64,000 nucleotides of DNA from the NCBI GenBank assembly GCA_002496565.1, contig DAKJ01000017.1, positions 194,210 to 258,209 of the forward strand, written 5' to 3'. The notes below the pieces were generated by a model that was given only the letters and a program-made list of their open reading frames with translations, did no database searches and was not told the origin of the DNA. This DNA is from Methanosarcina sp. UBA289 (lineage in GTDB: Archaea > Halobacteriota > Methanosarcinia > Methanosarcinales > Methanosarcinaceae). The first letter of the stretch is position 1, and every line of letters starts with the position of its first letter. Position numbers and translations under genes: made by a program. Below, in pieces: positions 54,044 to 63,660 of the stretch.

Positions 54044-54892
54044 ATGCCTCATATAATGGAATTGCTTGGAAAAACAAGAGTAGTCGTAAAAGACGGAAAG
54101 GTTATCGAAGTCGGAGAGCCTGAAGTCAAATGGTGCCCCCTCTTTGCCAAGATACGTGGGATCCAGAAGATCACCACTGAAGAAGTCAAGAAGAATATGG
54201 AATTCAGGATCAGCGATTTCGGGATGTTTACCGATAAGCGCCGGCTGGAACTCGAGGACTTTGTAGGGTTTGGAGCATCCGAAGTTATGATGACCGGCCT
54301 GAGCCGGGGTTTACTTGACACAACCGTGACCGCCTGTGAAGGCGCAGGAACAGTTATTTCCAATAACCCCACTCTCGTTCAGGGCATGGGTGGCAGGATG
54401 TCCGGCCTGGTCGAAACCGAGCCAATCAATGCCATCATAAACGGGATTCAGGAACGTGGTGGAATCGTGCTCGACCCTTCAACTGCAAAAATGGACCCTG
54501 TTGCAGGAGTTAAAAGGGCAGCAGAACTCGGGCACAAAAAGATTGCAGTAACTGCGGCCTTCGCTGAAACCGCAAAAGAATTACGGAAGCTTGAAGTCGA
54601 ACTCGGGCTTGATTTAATAGTAATTGGAGTCCATGTTACAGGTTTAAACAGGGAAGAAGCCCAGAGCCTGGTGGAAAATTCAGACATTGTGACCAGTTGT
54701 GCTTCAAAGCCTGTCAGAGACCTCGTAAAGCCTCTTGCTCAGGTAGGAACCGCAGTTCCGCTTTTTGCCCTTACTCAGAAAGGAAAAGAACTTGTGATTG
54801 AGAGAGCAAAGGATATCAAAAGCCCCATTCTTATCAATACCATGCCCCTGCCTGTGCTGCCTGAAAACAAGCAGCCAAGAGAACTGAAGTAA
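54044..54892 (+). CDS. mmp8: Methanogenesis marker protein 8 (DUF2099)
   Basis: 282 residues. The sequence HIMELLGKTRVVVKDGKVIEVGEPEVKWCPLF and FTDKRRLELEDFVGFGASE match the methanogenesis marker 8 family, which is found only in methanogens and has no proven function. Later parts SGLVETEPINAIINGIQERGG and NTMPLPVLPENKQP fit as well. Its presence, with the membrane and regulation genes here, shows that the host is a methanogen. TATA-like TATAT near 54012. Confidence 0.93.
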   Translation: MPHIMELLGKTRVVVKDGKVIEVGEPEVKWCPLFAKIRGIQKITTEEVKKNMEFRISDFGMFTDKRRLELEDFVGFGASEVMMTGLSRGLLDTTVTACEGAGTVISNNPTLVQGMGGRMSGLVETEPINAIINGIQERGGIVLDPSTAKMDPVAGVKRAAELGHKKIAVTAAFAETAKELRKLEVELGLDLIVIGVHVTGLNREEAQSLVENSDIVTSCASKPVRDLVKPLAQVGTAVPLFALTQKGKELVIERAKDIKSPILINTMPLPVLPENKQPRELK

Positions 54893-55068
54893 AATTAGGA
54901 TTGAAATATAACGAATGAAAATGGCATAGAAACCGTTATTATTTTACTCCGTTATTTTTTTACTTAGTCTTTTTATTGGATGAATGAAGCTTTCTATTTT
55001 CTACAATAGATAAGCTGATAGATAAACTACCTCTTTTAGGGAAAAATTCTGGCAGTTTTAGGATAATA
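54893..55068. other. Intergenic, no gene seen
   Basis: AT-rich, with a T-rich run near 54950-54980 that may end the mmp8 transcript. Confidence 0.4.
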
Positions 55069-55139
55069 GGGCATCCGTTTTTGGGAGGAGGAATGGAGAT
55101 AGATTGGAGGGTATTTATAAGAAAAGTTCACAGATGCCC
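55069..55139. ncRNA. Hairpin-ended repeat element, copy 1
   Basis: Ends GGGCATCCG and CAGATGCCC pair. Internal blocks TTGGGAGGAGG and GGGTATTTATAAGAAAAG are shared with copy 2 at 56037. The 3' flank (ATAATATT...ATATATAAAATT) is also similar. It looks like a structured RNA or small mobile element. Confidence 0.5.
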
Positions 55140-55217
55140 CATTTCACTATAATATTTACAAATATATAAAATTTGGTTTATACTGCTATCATATAGGATT
55201 TTCTGGAAGTATTTCAA

Positions 55218-55805
55218 TTATTTTCTGTAAAAAACTTCCTTCACTTGAACTTCTATGGAGTATGAGATCGGATTTTCATCTACATTAAAAAACTCGTAAG
55301 CTATGGTCCCTTCTTCCGGACCTTTTCCTTTTAAAAGAAAACCATTCTTTTCCAGGACTCGAATTGAGGCTTTCATGTGAGGGTATGTATAAGCTACAAT
55401 TCTGTCTCTTTTGAGGCTGGAAGAAGCCCATTGTACCATCGATTGAACAGCTTCGGTTGCATATCCCTTACCGTGATATTTGGCAAGCAAAGAATATCCT
55501 ATTTCAAATGTCCCATTCTTATGAGCAAGAAATCCTCCATTTCCTATCAAAATAGATTGTTCAGGATCTTTCTGGCGGAGAATCCAATAAAAACTCCAGA
55601 TTTTTCGTTCTCTGGCCTGAATTCGCCCGATAAAATCTTCGATCACTTCAGGTGTTATCTGGTCAGGTGGCCATTCTTCAGGAACATGAGCATTAAGAAC
55701 TGAAGCAAAAGCCGGGAGGTCGTGTAACTCCAGAAGATACAGTTTCAACGTGGCAGGGAGCAGGCATAAACGCTTGGTATTGATAGGAGATAAGAGTAAA
55801 GGCAT
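55218..55805 (-). CDS. GNAT N-acetyltransferase, RimJ/RimL-like
   Basis: 195 residues. LKLYLLELHDLPAFASVL, FEIGYSLLAKYHGKGYATEAVQ and SIRVLEKNGFLLKGKGPEEGT are the strand-helix pattern of GNAT enzymes of the RimJ type, with the acetyl-CoA pocket in KYHGKGYATEA. The substrate, protein N terminus or small amine, cannot be told. It lies between the two hairpin elements. Confidence 0.85.
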   Translation of the reverse strand: MPLLLSPINTKRLCLLPATLKLYLLELHDLPAFASVLNAHVPEEWPPDQITPEVIEDFIGRIQARERKIWSFYWILRQKDPEQSILIGNGGFLAHKNGTFEIGYSLLAKYHGKGYATEAVQSMVQWASSSLKRDRIVAYTYPHMKASIRVLEKNGFLLKGKGPEEGTIAYEFFNVDENPISYSIEVQVKEVFYRK

Positions 55806-56036
55806 GTATCGGAATTAGATATACTTTTATATAATCTTTTTGATGATATAATTTTAAGAGAACTTCTAGTCTATGGTTTTAAGAGGAAAATAATAGATTT
55901 ATACATGAAATAAGGAACTTAGTCAATATATATTTGATAAAATAATTACAAAACAAGAAAAAGATTAGAAAGATAGAAAGATAGAAATATATCAAAAAAT
56001 TGGATTGATTTTAATTAACAAAATTGAAGGGAGTAA
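55806..56036. other. AT-rich region, no gene seen
   Basis: Upstream of the acetyltransferase, with short AGAAAGATAGAAA runs near 55970. Confidence 0.4.
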
Positions 56037-56118
56037 GGCATCTGATATTGGGAGGTGGTTTGGGATTTAGGGGGTATAAAACTAGTTGGGTATATAAGAA
56101 AAGCGCTTATCAGATGCC
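56037..56118. ncRNA. Hairpin-ended repeat element, copy 2
   Basis: Perfect ends GGCATCTGAT (56037-56046) and ATCAGATGCC (56109-56118). Internal TTGGGAGGTGG and GGGTATATAAGAAAAG match copy 1. The middle has about 11 extra bases. Base changes in the ends keep pairing in this copy. Confidence 0.5.
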
Positions 56119-56657
56119 TATATTATAATATTAATTGATAATATATAAAATTATTGATATAATACAATTTTGTTGAATTCTATTCTATAATCTCAAAAAA
56201 AGCCAATTATATTAATTAATTTCATAGATTTTTGCAAAATCAAGGATTAAATATAGGATTAAATATCAGTCTACAGCTTAAATCTTGAATACCAAATTAG
56301 GCCATAAAATTCCAAAGTAATAAAAATAATATAAAGATGAATTCTGCCTGTATTTATTTCATTTATTGTAAAGATTGCTTCTTAGCAGAAAACTAGAGGA
56401 TATTATGTTTTGTAATCCTGTTGACGTTGAGAGCCCCTTGCCTTTGAGTTATTTTTGAGATGTAATAAATTTCTAAAATTACTGCAGAACTTTCAATTAA
56501 TTGCTATACCCAAATGCCTATTCTCCAGATAATGGGACTTATAGGGTGAATATTTAACAGTTTTTCAATTCTGCGAGCTGTGGAAAACCTAATGTACCTG
56601 GCTTTTACTTCAGTATGATGCGAATAAAAAATCAAGCATATTAAAACGAAACTTTAT
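56119..56657. other. AT-rich intergenic region, no gene seen
   Basis: 540 bp between the hairpin element and the end of modC. Several TATA-like runs; no open frame with a ribosome site. Confidence 0.45.
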
Positions 56658-57773
56658 TCAAAATGTCACGATTTTACTAATTTCTAATTTGACCAGGCAG
56701 GAATCTCCTGCATTTAACTTCAAGGAATCGACAAATTGTGCAGGTACTTCTGCGGTCAGGGTTTTATGATGTCTAGCAAGGTTGACTGTAATCTTTTTCT
56801 TTGGTCCTTTATTGATAATACTGACGACATGTGCCATATAAATGTTCTTATCCTGATCTTCATGGCCTGGAGGGAGAAAAGTTATGTTCTCAGGATGGAC
56901 TCCCCAAGAGACCATATCTCCGGGATTAAGTTTCAGAGAAGGTACCCTAATCTTCATGTCTCCACTCATTAATATTGTACTTCTGGAGATTTCATCATGT
57001 CCCACAACCCTAGCATCGTCAAAAAGATTTGACAGGCCGATTAGCTTAGCTACATGCAGGTTTTTTGGGTGATAGAATATTTCATCCAGAGTACCAAACT
57101 GCTGTACTTTTCCCCCATGCAAAACAAGAACCCTGTCAGCCAGCATGAAGACCTCTTCAAGGTTGTGAGTAATGAACAACAATGGGATTTTGAGCTCGTG
57201 TTGTAAATTCTTTATTTTTTCAATAAGCTCGGTTTTTATTTCTTTATCAAGTGCAGAAAAAGGTTCATCCAGCAGTAAGAGTTCTGGTTCTGGAGCCAGG
57301 GCCCTTGCCAGAGCTACTCTCTGCTTCTGCCCACCTGAAAGCTGAGATGGATGACGTTTTTCTAGCTCCTCTATATGAAGAAGGCTCAGCATTTCCATTA
57401 ATCTTTTTTCCCGACTTTCTTTATTCCAATTCTTGAGACCGCATTCTATATTTTTTCTTACGTCCATATGGGGGAATAGGGTAGAACTTTGGAAAACATA
57501 GCCCAGATTGCGCTTCTGGATTGGCAGATTAGTTTTTATTTTTTTATCGTAATACACTTTACTATCCACGGTTATATTTCCATCATCAGGCTCCGTGATT
57601 CCCGATATGCATTTGAACAGTGTCGTTTTTCCAGACCCTGATGGCCCAAAAAGTACGATAAGTTCGTTTTCCATTTCAAAGCTGACATTAAGCATAAAAG
57701 CTTTCTTAGCCCCGCTTTTTTTACTACTTCCAGCTTCATGATAGCATTTTCTAATGTTAACCTTGATACTCAA
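56658..57773 (-). CDS. modC: Molybdate/tungstate ABC transporter ATP-binding protein
   Basis: 371 residues. Walker A GPSGSGKTT near 43, signature LSGGQKQR near 143, Walker B LLLLDEPFSALD follow, and a TOBE/Mop-like end (KKKITVNLARHHKTLTAEVP) binds the oxyanion or regulates activity. It is last in the modABC operon, 24 bp after modB. A close relative of tungstate (Wtp) transporters; which oxyanion is carried cannot be decided. Confidence 0.9.
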   Translation of the reverse strand: MSIKVNIRKCYHEAGSSKKSGAKKAFMLNVSFEMENELIVLFGPSGSGKTTLFKCISGITEPDDGNITVDSKVYYDKKIKTNLPIQKRNLGYVFQSSTLFPHMDVRKNIECGLKNWNKESREKRLMEMLSLLHIEELEKRHPSQLSGGQKQRVALARALAPEPELLLLDEPFSALDKEIKTELIEKIKNLQHELKIPLLFITHNLEEVFMLADRVLVLHGGKVQQFGTLDEIFYHPKNLHVAKLIGLSNLFDDARVVGHDEISRSTILMSGDMKIRVPSLKLNPGDMVSWGVHPENITFLPPGHEDQDKNIYMAHVVSIINKGPKKKITVNLARHHKTLTAEVPAQFVDSLKLNAGDSCLVKLEISKIVTF

Positions 57774-57797
57774 GCTTATACCTCTAAACAGTCAAGC

Positions 57798-58481
57798 TTA
57801 TACCTTTGATTTTCCTCTACTTGCAATTTTTCCAGTAAGAGCAATGGATATCAGGGACATAAGGGTAAGGACTAAAACCAGTACATTAGCAAGTTCGTTA
57901 TTCCCTGCTTGAAAAGCACTGTAGATTGAAATCGACATCGTATTCGTTTTTCCCGGGATATTTCCTGAAAGCATGAGAGTGGCTCCAAATTCTCCGACAG
58001 CCCTTGCAAAACTTAGTACCAGGCCTGCCAGTATGCCCCTTTTTGCAAGGGGCAGAGTTATTAGGAAAGCAGTTTCAATCTCGCTTTTCCCAAGAATATA
58101 GGCTGCATATTCAAGTTCTTTATCCACGGCTTCAATGGCTGCTTGTGCAGTTCTCACCATAAGAGGTAAAGAAACCGTATAAGCCGCAATAACTCCAGCT
58201 TGCCAGGTAAACATGATTCCAGTGCCTGTAATGCTGTAAATCAATTGTCCAATAAATCCGTTTTTCCCTAATAGGATCACCAGAAAATAACCGATTACTG
58301 TAGGTGGAAGTATCAGAGGAAGTGTTATCAACAGCTCTGCAAGCTCTTTTCCCCGGAAATCACGCCTTGCAAATATATAAGCCAAGAATACTCCGCTACA
58401 TAATACGAGAAAGGAAGAGATGGCGGCTATCCGGAATGTAATAGAGATAGGAAACCATATCTGGTCAAGCATTGGAGTCAT
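57798..58481 (-). CDS. modB: Molybdate/tungstate ABC transporter permease
   Basis: 227 residues with five or six membrane helices. The EAA-type loop is AYILGKSEIETAFLITLPLAKRGILAGLVLSFARAVGEFG, typical of molybdate permeases. It lies 11 bp after modA, so the two are in one operon. The permease dimer pairs with ModC. Confidence 0.92.
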   Translation of the reverse strand: MTPMLDQIWFPISITFRIAAISSFLVLCSGVFLAYIFARRDFRGKELAELLITLPLILPPTVIGYFLVILLGKNGFIGQLIYSITGTGIMFTWQAGVIAAYTVSLPLMVRTAQAAIEAVDKELEYAAYILGKSEIETAFLITLPLAKRGILAGLVLSFARAVGEFGATLMLSGNIPGKTNTMSISIYSAFQAGNNELANVLVLVLTLMSLISIALTGKIASRGKSKV

Positions 58482-58492
58482 ATTTTATTCCG

Positions 58493-59323
58493 TTATTCGG
58501 ATAATACCGTGAATCCGTATTTTTCCAGCGTTTCCTGTCCTTCTTTTCCTGCCACGAAATCGATGAATTCCTGTGCGTCTTCTTTATGTTCGGAAGAAGA
58601 AACAATGGCTATCGGGTAGTTTACAGGAGTATTAACAGACACATTTGTAACGATTTTGATGGTTTCTGGTGCAGTCATTGCGTCAGTCATGTATACAAAA
58701 CCCGCATCTACTTCTCCTCTTTCCACGTATACGAGTACCTGTTTGACGTCTTCAGCAAGTACCACCTTATTTTCGAGCTGACTCCACAAACCTGCTTCAG
58801 TCATTGCGGTACGCGTATAATTTCCGACAGGGACTGTATCAGGATTTCCGATGCCGATTTTCTTAACTTTAGGATCAGTCAGATCTTTCACACCAGTGAT
58901 ATTAAGGTTACTGTTTGCAGGGATAATAAGTACAAGTGAATTCTTGACAAAATCCTTTCTTGAACTGTTGTCGATAAGGGTTTCATTAGCAAGGATGTCC
59001 ATCTGACTCTCATCAGCTGAAGCAAAAACATCCGCAGGAGCTCCTCCTTCAATCTGCTTACGCAGGTTACCTGAACCTCCAAAATTGAAATTCACATCTA
59101 CGCCAGGGTTTTCGGCTTCAAATTTGGGTTCCATATCTGTAAAAGCTTCGGTAAGGCTGGCAGCTGCAGATACTGTAATCGTTTCAGGGTCCTGTTCAGA
59201 AACTGGAGTTTCTTCTGTAACTGGGATACCTGTTTCTTTTGTAGCTTCATTTCCATTATCAGTACATCCTATTGCAAGGAATACACCTAGTAAAATTAAC
59301 AGAACTATCAGTCCTTTTTTCAT
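58493..59323 (-). CDS. modA: Molybdate/tungstate-binding lipoprotein
   Basis: 276 residues from ATG 59323, with AGGTGAAG just upstream; a longer ATG would add seven. The signal peptide ends at a lipobox, FLAIGC, with Cys at 20. The mature part begins AASLTEAFTDMEPKFEAENPG and has DESQMDILANETLID and KEGQETLEKYG, the ModA pattern. It binds oxyanions outside the cell and hands them to ModB. The operon is preceded by a ModE-type palindrome. Confidence 0.93.
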   Translation of the reverse strand: MKKGLIVLLILLGVFLAIGCTDNGNEATKETGIPVTEETPVSEQDPETITVSAAASLTEAFTDMEPKFEAENPGVDVNFNFGGSGNLRKQIEGGAPADVFASADESQMDILANETLIDNSSRKDFVKNSLVLIIPANSNLNITGVKDLTDPKVKKIGIGNPDTVPVGNYTRTAMTEAGLWSQLENKVVLAEDVKQVLVYVERGEVDAGFVYMTDAMTAPETIKIVTNVSVNTPVNYPIAIVSSSEHKEDAQEFIDFVAGKEGQETLEKYGFTVLSE

Positions 59324-59464
59324 AACTTCACCTACACAAAACATTTTTATAATTACTTACGTAGTTGAACTTAGAATTGAGAATAATAAACCTTAGGCAA
59401 TACAAGCCACTTCTTTATTTTTCCCATATTTACATTCTCTGGCAACAGCAATATTGTGTGATAA

Positions 59465-59481
59465 CTCGTGTTATAAACGAG
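59465..59481. promoter_or_regulatory. Small palindrome upstream of modA
   Basis: CTCGT GTTATAA ACGAG, a 5-bp inverted repeat around a 7-nt spacer, next to the larger palindrome. May be part of a composite operator. Confidence 0.4.
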
Positions 59482-59507
59482 GCGTTATGTTTGATTATAC
59501 ATAACGC
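59482..59507. promoter_or_regulatory. ModE-type operator palindrome
   Basis: GCGTTATGT and ACATAACGC, perfect 9-bp arms around the 8-nt spacer TTGATTAT. This has the same arms and spacing as the bacterial ModE site (CGTTATAT-n8-ACATAACG type), so a ModE-like molybdate sensor likely represses modABC here. No modE gene is in the window. Confidence 0.75.
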
Positions 59508-59692
59508 TTTTCTTCCTCTACTCTAATAGTATAAGAAGATTCCCGGTGTCAATATCAAGGAAAGTTTTACAGTCGGGGATATCACTCTTCAAAAAAATAA
59601 TATTAACCATGATTTCAAGGAAATTAAATAGCAAAAATAAAACAGAACACAGTATTAAAGAAAATTTAGACCTTGTTTATATGGAAAAAGTC

Positions 59693-60523
59693 CTAAGATT
59701 CTGAATATATTTTTGTGAACTCAGCCCCGAGCGTAATCATAATTGAGGAATAGTAAAACAAAAGAAATAACCCTATAATGGACCCTATTGCTCCATATAT
59801 GCTTGTAGGGTTACTGTATGCAATAAAAAATATAATCGCGTATTTTCCTATTGTTACAAGAACTGCTGTTACGATAGCCCCTACAAAAATCGATTTCATG
59901 TCAAAACTCTTATCGGGAAGGACTCTATACACAAATATGAAAAAAAGCACAAGAATAAGGAAGCTGGCTATTGAACCTGTATAATCAACAATCAAAGGTG
60001 AAAATAGTAGAAATTGTTGGAACAAGTTTGAAGCCGCATAAAGAAGGCCTTCAACAAGTATGCTCAGTACGAGCAGCCCTCCAAAAAATATAACTATAAC
60101 AAAGGAGATGGCTGCATTCCTTGTAAAATTTTTAATTCTGTTGGATTCGGTGGGTTTGATATCCCATGCTTTCTCAAGGAAATTCTTCAATTGTCTGAAA
60201 ACGTTACTCGCACTCCAGAGCAGCAGAATAAGACTTATTAATGCACTTATTGACAGGGAACTGAGATCCGGAATTTGCTCAAAAAGTAATATTATCATAT
60301 TTTTCATTGCCTCATCTATGATCCCATCCAGGTGATTGAGTATGGTCTCCTGAAGACTTTTAGACACTATAAAAATACTACCTATTGATACCGAAAGTAA
60401 CAGGAGAGCAGGAAGACTTAATACGAAATAATATGCCAGTGCAGCGCTGTAAGTCATTGCATCATCTTCCAGCCATTCCTTTATTGTTTCGGTAATAAGA
60501 TCTCTTACGTACCCCCGGCTCAT
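59693..60523 (-). CDS. YihY/BrkB-family membrane protein
   Basis: 276 residues from ATG 60523, with GGGAAAT just upstream. Six membrane helices; TYSAALAYYFVLSLPALLLLSV at the start, DIKPTESNRIKNFTRNAA in the middle and GAIGSIIGLFLLFYYSSIMITLGAEFT at the end match the YihY (once called ribonuclease BN) family. Transport or enzyme role is not known. It stands apart from its neighbours. Confidence 0.88.
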   Translation of the reverse strand: MSRGYVRDLITETIKEWLEDDAMTYSAALAYYFVLSLPALLLLSVSIGSIFIVSKSLQETILNHLDGIIDEAMKNMIILLFEQIPDLSSLSISALISLILLLWSASNVFRQLKNFLEKAWDIKPTESNRIKNFTRNAAISFVIVIFFGGLLVLSILVEGLLYAASNLFQQFLLFSPLIVDYTGSIASFLILVLFFIFVYRVLPDKSFDMKSIFVGAIVTAVLVTIGKYAIIFFIAYSNPTSIYGAIGSIIGLFLLFYYSSIMITLGAEFTKIYSES

Positions 60524-60737
60524 ATTTCCCAATATATAATATATTGCACTTTTATTAAAGAGTTCTTATTAAATTTTTGTGTAACTTTATTTTCTGTCTC
60601 AGAATGCGAGGAAGAATAATTAAAATGGATATAAAGGACTTAGATATACTTGAAGACACATAAACCGGTTAAGAAGAATAAAGTGGTAAGAGGAGTAAAC
60701 TAATTAAGAGGAGTAAAATAGCTAGAGGGGTAGGCAG

Positions 60738-61094
60738 TTGATTCGAGTAAAAAGAGTTTACGAACCGCCATCCGATCAGGATGGATTTAGGGTACTTGTG
60801 GATAAACTCTGGCCCAGAGGACTCAGGAAAAGTGAAGCAAGGCTTGATCTCTGGATAAAAGAAATAGCTCCTGAAGACAAACTTAGAAAATGGTTTTCCC
60901 ATGATCCTGAAAAATGGGAAGAATTCAGGGAATGCTACCTTAAAGAACTGGAGCAAAAAGAAGAATATGTAAGAAAACTTCTCGAAAAAGCGAAAGAAAA
61001 TGATCTTACTCTGCTTTATGCTGCAAAAAGTGAGACTTTTAATAACGCTATAGTTCTAAAGGAATACCTTGAATCCAGATTAAAAAGACAGTAG
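60738..61094 (+). CDS. DUF488 protein
   Basis: 118 residues from TTG 60738, preceded by GAGGGGTAGG. The motif FRVLVDKLWPRGLRKSEARLDLWIKEIAPEDKLRKWFSHDPEKWEEF is the DUF488 pattern. The function is unknown. It follows short repeats AAGAGGAGTAAA at 60680-60718. The C-terminal YAAKSETFNNAIVLKEYLE completes the domain. Confidence 0.88.
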   Translation: MIRVKRVYEPPSDQDGFRVLVDKLWPRGLRKSEARLDLWIKEIAPEDKLRKWFSHDPEKWEEFRECYLKELEQKEEYVRKLLEKAKENDLTLLYAAKSETFNNAIVLKEYLESRLKRQ

Positions 61095-61313
61095 CTTTGA
61101 AAGCCTGAATTTAATCAGTCAGTAAGATGGGTAGCAAACTTTTTACAGGTGGATTCTGTACCGTTAGCTTTGTTTTTCAAGTAAATCCCGTAGTCCAGCT
61201 TCAATTCTTTTGAAAATATTATTTATTATTTCAAAAATATTTATTAATTCTTTCAAAAATATTGGTAATATTTGGACATGGAACTTTCTACTGAAAACTA
61301 TAATAAGAAAGCT

Positions 61314-61342
61314 GCCGGCACCTTCAAAAAGAGGTTGCCGGC
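61314..61342. terminator. Strong hairpin between convergent genes
   Basis: GCCGGCA pairs with TGCCGGC and is followed by TTTTT on the plus strand, with AAAAA in the loop. A likely terminator of the DUF488 transcript, and on the other strand of the flippase gene. Confidence 0.6.
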
Positions 61343-61385
61343 CTTTTTCCTTCACCTAGACCAAATTTCCTCTGCCAAGACCAAA

Positions 61386-62939
61386 TTATGATGCAAGGGC
61401 CTTGAGTGCTTTGGGGATGTGGAGGCGAATGTTGTATCTGAGATTCTTCCGAATTTCACCTATCATCTTCATTTCAGTATTATCCAATATTTTTGCCCGA
61501 TGGACAATCAGGAAATACCCGACTATGAAGATTACGTACTCCCAGGTTGCTCCAGTAAGCAGATGAGCATTCTTGGCTGCGAGCATGGATCCGACTATCA
61601 AGATAACTATCAGAGTCAATTTCTTGTACATCGAAGTGAACGGATGCATATTCTGCTTCCTCCATGCCCTCAAAGTCATAGAGACTTCGATTGTTGAATA
61701 GGATATCGCAGTCCCTATAGCTGCACCTATCATGCCATACTCAGGTATAAGCAGGAAGTTGATGACAGCATTAATGCCTGCACTTGCTACTGAGCATTTC
61801 ATAAGGAAATCCGAGTCTCCGGAGGCTAACAGAGTGTGATAGTTAAATCCAAAGTACGAGTTTGCTATGAATCCCATGGCAAGGATACGCAAGGCCGTGG
61901 CACCACTTACGTATTGAGCCCCGTAAAGTTTCGTAATAAAGTATTCAGGGTAAACGAATATCAGTGCAAAGAGAGGGAATGTAAGTAGGAAGCACCATTT
62001 AGTCATTACCGAATAAATTGAGCCAAGTGGTGCAGTATTGTTTTGACCCCATAACCTGGAAGTTACAGGGACATATACATAGCCCATGGAAGCTATTACT
62101 AGGGATAGGAACCCTACAAGAGGGTATACTGCATTGTAAATCCCAACGACTTCAGCTGACTTGAAGTAACCTAGCATTATTGTGTCTATCCAGCTCATGA
62201 GGTTGAGCAGAGTTGCAGTTATCAAAAGCGGGAACGAGTATCTTATTAACTGTCTAGTTGTATCACTGAATTGAATTTTCCGTTTCTGCTTGGTCTCCCG
62301 CTTGATTGGCGGCCTTTTTATAAAGTACACAGTCATTATACCGAAGGTAAAGATCATTGAAAGCAGATCCGCAAACACAACACCGTTCAGAGAAGACCCA
62401 ATTAATACGGCAACTATAGCAAAAACAAGCAGAGAAGCCGGCCTTATTATGTTGTAGAAGTACATATTAACACTTGTACGACCGAATCCTCTGTAGACTG
62501 CTACTGTCAGGTTCAGGAGTATTGTGAACGGAACTGCAAGGATCAGGATCTTTACTACGGGCAGGATTTTACCCTCTGCATCGAATCCATTCCCGGCCAG
62601 ACTATAGAACAGAGAAGGAGAGACCAGAATTGAAAGCAAACCTGCAATCAAGCCCATAAGCATGGCTGAGATTATTAACTCAGGTAACTTCTGTTCCTCG
62701 TGCCTGCCCCTGAAGAAGGCAATATATCTTGGTACGCCTTCATTGAGTCCAAGGGTTGCAAATGCACCTGTAATTGAGATCACAGTAAGTGCAAGGGAGT
62801 ATGTACCAAAGTCTGCTGGCGCAAGTTGTGATGTGAGTACTTTTTTAGTGAGGATGTCGAGAAGCATTCCTATGAAGGTTCCTGCAAGTATTACACCGGA
62901 ACCTGCCACTATCCGGTTGACCGAGTCGTTAACTGACAT
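61386..62939 (-). CDS. Polysaccharide flippase, MATE-type Wzx/RfbX-like
   Basis: 517 residues with about 12-14 membrane helices. It starts VAGSGVILAGTFIGMLLDILTKKVLTSQL and contains AVYRGFGRTSVNMYFYNIIRP and LLIPEYGMIGAAIGTAISY, the patterns of oligosaccharide flippases. It would move lipid-linked sugars across the membrane for surface glycans. No glycosyltransferases are adjacent in the window. The gene stands alone, with its start in a plain AT-rich stretch. Confidence 0.9.
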   Translation of the reverse strand: MSVNDSVNRIVAGSGVILAGTFIGMLLDILTKKVLTSQLAPADFGTYSLALTVISITGAFATLGLNEGVPRYIAFFRGRHEEQKLPELIISAMLMGLIAGLLSILVSPSLFYSLAGNGFDAEGKILPVVKILILAVPFTILLNLTVAVYRGFGRTSVNMYFYNIIRPASLLVFAIVAVLIGSSLNGVVFADLLSMIFTFGIMTVYFIKRPPIKRETKQKRKIQFSDTTRQLIRYSFPLLITATLLNLMSWIDTIMLGYFKSAEVVGIYNAVYPLVGFLSLVIASMGYVYVPVTSRLWGQNNTAPLGSIYSVMTKWCFLLTFPLFALIFVYPEYFITKLYGAQYVSGATALRILAMGFIANSYFGFNYHTLLASGDSDFLMKCSVASAGINAVINFLLIPEYGMIGAAIGTAISYSTIEVSMTLRAWRKQNMHPFTSMYKKLTLIVILIVGSMLAAKNAHLLTGATWEYVIFIVGYFLIVHRAKILDNTEMKMIGEIRKNLRYNIRLHIPKALKALAS

Positions 62940-63340
62940 GTTAATACCGTTTTATTGCAGTTAGTTCCCGACTTCCTGGGTCAATGGGCAGGAGCAATAT
63001 TCGGTTGCCTTGCCAGTGACTGCTTGTGATAAATTCTCAGTCAACTGCAGACTAGAGCTTGATAGGCTTTTTTTTGCAGTTTGCAGGAAAGCTAAACCTG
63101 ACTCTTGAGTCTTGCAGATATTACCAGATAGGGTACTGGTGTTGTATTTGATAGAAAATCTCATTTTAGGGTTTCGGGTTTCAAAGTTTGCTGTTTCAAA
63201 TTCCTTAAAACAGCTGAGAATTTTAAATTTGTTTGTATTGCTGTCTTTTTGCTGAACTTCTTGTCTGGCTGCCCCTTTGTGAGCTTTCAAGACAAGGTCT
63301 ATCTTGGGTTTCTTGATAAGCTGCATGATTTCTTACGACC
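62940..63340. other. Upstream region of the flippase gene, no clear gene
   Basis: About 400 bp. The minus-strand open frame (62961-63326, 121 residues) has no ribosome site and odd composition and is not supported. Confidence 0.4.
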
Positions 63341-63344
63341 TTTA

Positions 63345-63660
63345 GGATGGATCGGAGCTAAATCTTCGATTGGATTTTGGGGCCAATTTCCGGGTTGGAT
63401 CAGGGTTGAGTCCTGGCTTGGTTCTGACTGGCTCGAGTGAGGATTTTGGGTTAATCCTCGATTGGGTTCCGAGTATTAGAGGCTTGGACTATGGGTTGAA
63501 TTCGGAAAGACCCCTATTGGATCACAGGTTGGGTTTTGGGTTGAACCCGATAGAACTCCTGTTGGATCACAGGTTGGATTTTGGTTTTGATCCCGGGTAG
63601 GATCTCTTTGAATTTTAGGGTGAATCTGGGTTAGATTCAGATTGGGTTATGGAAGGCAGG
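63345..63660 (+). repeat. Low-complexity GGTTGGATTTTGG repeat tract
   Basis: A degenerate minisatellite built on (G)GATTTTGGGTTGAAT and TTGGATCACAGGTTGG. The unit TTGGATCACAGGTTGGRTTTTGG appears at about 63519 and 63560. The tract is rich in G and T on the plus strand and codes for no convincing protein. Confidence 0.6.

Noticed and set aside
62961..63326. 121-residue minus-strand open frame near the window end
   Set aside because: No family match, Lys/Ser/Thr-biased, no ribosome site.
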